From an uncultured Vampirovibrio sp. (lineage in GTDB: Bacteria; Cyanobacteriota; Vampirovibrionia; Gastranaerophilales; Gastranaerophilaceae): a stretch of 64,000 bases of DNA. This document shows positions 61,460 through 64,000 of the stretch, piece after piece. The notes beneath the pieces are model-generated. The model saw only the letters and a program-made list of their open reading frames with translations. It did not search any database and was not told where the DNA came from. Each line of letters starts with the position of its first letter. Position 1 is the stretch's first letter. The translations under genes were made by a program, and so were the position numbers. The stretch spans positions 24,004 to 88,003 of the forward strand of contig CAJUAL010000009.1 in assembly GCA_910584405.1 (NCBI GenBank), written 5' to 3'.

Positions 61460-61680
61460 TTTTCAACAAAAAAATAAGACGGAGCAACATTAAACAAAAA
61501 AGAAAGCTTTAATAACATTTTAAGGCTTGGTTTTTCTTTTAAATTTTCCATTCTGCTGACAAATTCACGTGAGCAGTTAATCTTTTCGGCAAAATTTTCC
61601 TGAGATAACTTATGCGACTTTCTCAGTTTTTTAATATTATCAGCTATAATTTTGTGATACATTACTTCATATTTTTGCAT
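61456..61680 (-). CDS. XRE-family helix-turn-helix repressor
   Basis: About 74 aa from ATG 61680 (MQKYEVMYHK) or 61662 (MYHKI); the open frame to 61809 runs into the divergent prepilin and is not used. The single domain DNIKKLRKSHKLSQENFAEKINCSREFVSRMENLKEKPSLKMLLKLSFLF is a full XRE helix-turn-helix. It is divergent from the 61743 prepilin; an 18-bp motif present in inverted orientation at its own start and at the prepilin promoter suggests autoregulation and control of the pilin. Confidence 0.88.
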   Translation of the reverse strand: MQKYEVMYHKIIADNIKKLRKSHKLSQENFAEKINCSREFVSRMENLKEKPSLKMLLKLSFLFNVAPSYFFVEN

Positions 61681-61730
61681 AGTTTTATTTTCGCGAATTA
61701 TAATATTAGTACTATGAAGTAATACATCAC
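61654..61730. promoter_or_regulatory. Inverted 18-bp repeats around the prepilin promoter, probable XRE operators
   Basis: GTGATACATTACTTCATA (61654-61671) and TATGAAGTAATACATCAC (61713-61730) are reverse complements at 16 of 18 positions, 41 bp apart. Between them lies a promoter toward the prepilin: TTGCAT (61675-61680), 18 bp, TATAAT (61699-61704). The right copy contains TGAAGTA-A-TACATCA, itself nearly palindromic, as expected for a dimeric repressor site. Confidence 0.7.
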
Positions 61731-61742
61731 ATGAGGGAGAGT

Positions 61743-62420
61743 ATGAAAAAAGGTTTTTCTTTGGCAGAGATATTGATAACCCTTGGTATAATCGGGGTTG
61801 TTGCCGCAATGACTATTCCAAATCTGATTACAACTCATCAGAAAAAAGCTGCCGCTGTTCAATTAAAAGAAGCTTATGCAATACTTACCAATGCCGTTCA
61901 AATGGCAAATAATGACGATGAATTGGTTTATACACCGCCGGAAAGCTACGGTCAATCACTTAATAAAAATGATGAATATGGAATTTTTGCAGCATACTTC
62001 GCACCTTATATGAAAGGAATAAGCAAACGTGAAAAACCCGATGTAACATGGAGCGCCATACCTCCCAACGGAGGAACTAATGCGGGTGTAGGATACTTTG
62101 GTGACGGATGCTATTGTCTTAATAATGGTATGTGCTTTCGTCTAACAAATTATTTCTTAACTTACATATATTTATTAGTGGATTTAAACGGGAAATCGGG
62201 TCCAAATAGAATAGGTAAAGATGTTTTTTATTTTGCCTTACATTTTGTTGACAACGGCATATCTATAGATGGAAATGTATTTGGGATAAACGCACAAACG
62301 CCAATGGACGTTTTAGTTAAAAAATGCGGTAAAGAAAGTTCCGGTTGGGACAGCGGTTCTACCTGCACCGAAATAATCAAGCGTAACAATTGGGAGATTC
62401 CAAGTTATTACCCGTGGTAA
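61743..62420 (+). CDS. Prepilin-like protein under probable XRE control
   Basis: About 225 aa from ATG 61743; GGGAG lies just upstream. Leader MKKG before FSLAEILITLGIIGVVAAMTIP, and the globular part YTPPESYGQSLNKNDEYGIFAAYFAPYM, GCYCLNNGMCFRLTN, VDLNGKSGPNRIGKDVFYFALHF, GSTCTEIIKRNNWEI match the 59035 product. Ser replaces the usual Thr after the cleavage site. Divergent from an XRE repressor with inverted sites in the shared region. No terminator seen after it. Confidence 0.87.
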   Translation: MKKGFSLAEILITLGIIGVVAAMTIPNLITTHQKKAAAVQLKEAYAILTNAVQMANNDDELVYTPPESYGQSLNKNDEYGIFAAYFAPYMKGISKREKPDVTWSAIPPNGGTNAGVGYFGDGCYCLNNGMCFRLTNYFLTYIYLLVDLNGKSGPNRIGKDVFYFALHFVDNGISIDGNVFGINAQTPMDVLVKKCGKESSGWDSGSTCTEIIKRNNWEIPSYYPW

Positions 62421-62470
62421 TAACTGTCTGTCGCAATTCTATACAAAAGATAGGACACTAGTAACATTTA

Positions 62471-62477
62471 CCCCCCC
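62471..62477. repeat. C7 run in the gap upstream of rpaB
   Basis: Seven C in TTTACCCCCCCGCGGG, within the 224-bp gap between a prepilin gene and rpaB, about 37 bp upstream of the candidate rpaB -35 box. Read on the minus strand it is G7 followed by TAA, like the two G8 runs. No frame is interrupted here. Confidence 0.85.
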
Positions 62478-62513
62478 GCGGGACTGATTTTAAAAATTTT
62501 ATCAAATACATGC

Positions 62514-62542
62514 TTGCAATTTTTCTTAAATTAGTGTAACAT
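62514..62542 (+). promoter_or_regulatory. Candidate promoter of the RpaB-like regulator
   Basis: TTGCAA (62514-62519), 17-bp spacer, TAACAT (62537-62542), leaving a leader of about 95 nt before ATG 62645. Confidence 0.55.
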
Positions 62543-62644
62543 ACTGTTATAAAACTATAGAAAAATAAATAAAATTTAATATTTGTAATATTTTTCAGGG
62601 TTTATGACTATTGTATAAGATTTTAAGTAAGTAAGGAAAAGACT

Positions 62645-63394
62645 ATGACAGAAAACTTGGAAATGCCTAATGAAACGGAAGATCGTCAGCGCATTCTTTT
62701 AGCTGATGATGAAGCGAGTATCAGACGTATCTTGGAAACTCGCTTAAAAATGGCAGGTTACGATGTTTATACAGCACAAGACGGTGAAGAAGCTGTTAGT
62801 GCATTTAATAAATATAACCCGGACTTAGTGGTATTAGATGTTATGATGCCTAAAATGGACGGGTACGGAGTTACAAGAGAAGTAAGAAGATCTTCTGATG
62901 TTCCTATTATTATCTTGACAGCTTTAGGTGATGTTTCCGAAAGAATTACAGGCTTGGAATTGGGTGCTGACGATTATGTTATCAAACCTTTCAGCCCGAA
63001 AGAACTTGAAGCTAGAGTTAAAGCTGTGTTAAGAAGAACAAACAACCGTGAAATGGTTACTCCGTCAGGAAAAGTTACTAAAAATGTTATCACAACAGGT
63101 AATATTAAAATTGATACAGCAAGACGTCAGGTTTATCGCAAAAATGAAAGAATCAGACTTACAGGCATGGAATTCAGCTTGTTAGAATTGTTAGTTAATA
63201 ATTCAGGTCAAGCATTCTCAAGAAACGAAATCTTACAGCACGTTTGGGCTTATCCGCCTGATCATAGAATTGATACTCGTGTTGTTGACGTTCATATTTC
63301 AAGATTACGTTCAAAATTGGAAACTGACCCTGCAAACCCTGAGTTAATCCTTACAGCTCGCGGTATTGGTTATATGTTCCAAAGAATCAACTAG
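62645..63394 (+). CDS. rpaB: OmpR-family response regulator, RpaB-like
   Basis: 249 aa. Receiver domain: LADDEASIRRILETRLKMAGYDVYTAQDGEEA, phospho-Asp in LVVLDVMMPKMDGYGV (about 66), and TALGDVSERITGLELGADDYVIKPFSPKELEARV. The C-terminal winged helix has RIRLTGMEFSLLELLV, the recognition region HRIDTRVVDVHISRLRSKL, and ends LTARGIGYMFQRI. Nearly every block is that of cyanobacterial RpaB, the essential light- and redox-responsive regulator. The organism shows no photosynthesis genes in this window, so a different input is likely. No kinase adjacent. Confidence 0.9.
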   Translation: MTENLEMPNETEDRQRILLADDEASIRRILETRLKMAGYDVYTAQDGEEAVSAFNKYNPDLVVLDVMMPKMDGYGVTREVRRSSDVPIIILTALGDVSERITGLELGADDYVIKPFSPKELEARVKAVLRRTNNREMVTPSGKVTKNVITTGNIKIDTARRQVYRKNERIRLTGMEFSLLELLVNNSGQAFSRNEILQHVWAYPPDHRIDTRVVDVHISRLRSKLETDPANPELILTARGIGYMFQRIN

Positions 63395-63410
63395 ATAAAT
63401 TTAAAATTAT

Positions 63411-63437
63411 AAAAAAGCTCCCAAAGGAGCTTTTTTT
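63411..63437 (+). terminator. Terminator of rpaB
   Basis: AAAAAAGCTCC-CAAA-GGAGCTTTTTTT, about 17 nt after the stop. Confidence 0.92.
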
Positions 63438-63462
63438 AAGATGAGATGGAGTAAAAACAAAA

Positions 63463-63867
63463 ATGAACATAGATTTTGAGGATAAAACAGTTCAACTTAT
63501 TTTAGTAATAGCCGTTATTTTTATAAGTACACTTTTTTGGGATAAACAGGAAGAATTGTCTTGTCTGAATAAATATAGATACTGTACCTTAAAAACAACA
63601 AATATTTATAACCTATCTTTATCAAGAAACCTATTTATAGCCAACAATATCTCAGGTACCAGTGTCACTAAACATACAATAAGAACCGGTTCAAAGTATC
63701 ATCGTAGAACAGAAACAAGATATAGATTAAATTTCATATCAAAAACAGGTGAAACAAAAAAGGTATTTGAAAGATATTACCAATATAGCAATGCAGTAAA
63801 TGCCGGCAATAAAATAATGGAATGCCTAAAATCAGAAAATTATCCTTGTAAATTTTCAAGATATTAG
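63463..63867 (+). CDS. Unrecognised 134-aa single-pass membrane protein
   Basis: N-terminal membrane segment LILVIAVIFISTLFW (about 12-26) followed by a Lys/Arg/Tyr/Asn-rich domain with three or four Cys, including LNKYRYCTLKT and ENYPCKF. No SD of note (ATGGAGTAAAAAC upstream). AT-rich codon use like the neighbours. It lies between rpaB and tRNA-His. No family recognised. Confidence 0.6.
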   Translation: MNIDFEDKTVQLILVIAVIFISTLFWDKQEELSCLNKYRYCTLKTTNIYNLSLSRNLFIANNISGTSVTKHTIRTGSKYHRRTETRYRLNFISKTGETKKVFERYYQYSNAVNAGNKIMECLKSENYPCKFSRY

Positions 63868-63919
63868 AAATACCTACTTGATTTTAAAGCTTTTTTTGAT
63901 AATATATAGTTATGTTGAT

Positions 63920-63996
63920 GGCGCCTGTCGTCAAGCGGTTAAGACCTCGGATTGTGGTTCCGATATGCATGGGTTCGAATCCCATCAGGCGCCCCA
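63920..63996 (+). tRNA. tRNA-His (anticodon GTG)
   Basis: All four arms fold. The anticodon stem TCGGA/TCCGA closes loop TTGTGGT, anticodon GTG. The acceptor begins with the extra G (63920) that pairs with C73 (63993), the hallmark of tRNA-His, and a CCA end (63994-63996) is encoded. T arm TGGG/CCCA with GTTCGAATC. Confidence 0.97.
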
Positions 63997-64000
63997 TTTT

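Noticed and set aside
61654..61730. Invertible promoter (inverton) as the main reading
   Set aside because: The inner segment is only 41 bp, no invertase gene is nearby, and an XRE repressor with near-palindromic sites explains the symmetry; kept only as an alternative.
61681..61809. N-terminal extension of the XRE gene
   Set aside because: It would overlap the start of the divergent prepilin antisense and lacks homology to XRE proteins; ATG 61680 or 61662 is sufficient.

Overview
The window is an AT-rich chromosomal segment from a bacterium using the standard code. Its gene content fits the non-photosynthetic, gut-type sister lineage of Cyanobacteria (Melainabacteria/Vampirovibrionia, Gastranaerophilales-like). 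The strongest lineage marker is an OmpR-family regulator at 62645-63394 that reads almost like cyanobacterial RpaB. A SigF/SigB-type group 3 sigma factor, many small prepilin genes and the absence of any photosynthesis gene agree with this. kdsB implies a Kdo-containing outer membrane. The lineage is inferred from protein resemblance, not from a tree.

Layout: 1-4.4 kb holds trigger factor (cut by the window edge), rpsP, an exported protein and a GH57/DUF3536 glycosidase. 4.5-8.1 kb holds two unrecognised proteins, dnaA and ruvA. 8.1-12.1 kb holds a prepilin peptidase next to a sigma factor, then gatC and pyrG. 12.1-14.5 kb holds a frameshifted GT-C-like membrane protein and a UbiA-type prenyltransferase resembling decaprenyl-phosphate phosphoribosyltransferase. 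14.5-24.4 kb holds a sugar transporter, a prepilin with an interrupted upstream frame, recF, pilT and uvrB. 24.4-30.3 kb holds a CpaE/TadZ-like ATPase, a structured small RNA (6S-like), large lineage-type proteins, a Cys-rich prepilin and smpB. 30.3-41.5 kb holds an oligopeptide ABC ATPase, purA, an M16 peptidase and the murF-mraY-murD-ftsW-murG block. 41.5-46.1 kb holds rplU-rpmA and rplJ-rplL (behind an L10 leader), followed by a membrane-anchored paralogue of the L7/L12 C-terminal domain. 46.1-64 kb holds a YhaM-like HD protein, ilvC, gltX, a GH13 enzyme, a NarL-type regulator, maf, four prepilins, a DUF2229 protein, prmA, kdsB, an XRE repressor, rpaB and tRNA-His.

Themes. (1) A dispersed type IV pilus/secretion system: six prepilin-like genes plus PilD, PilT, a TadZ-like ATPase and a sigma factor placed directly before the prepilin peptidase. 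(2) Two genes interrupted at runs of exactly eight G: the GT-C-like membrane protein and one prepilin. Each would be restored by the same one-base gain, which suggests slippage-driven phase variation of surface structures, or an under-called homopolymer. (3) Ribosomal regulation: an L10 leader with an attenuator-like hairpin, and the L7/L12-CTD membrane protein behind rplL. (4) Alpha-glucan and sugar use (GH57, GH13, MFS symporter). No insertion sequence, prophage, CRISPR array or rRNA operon was seen.
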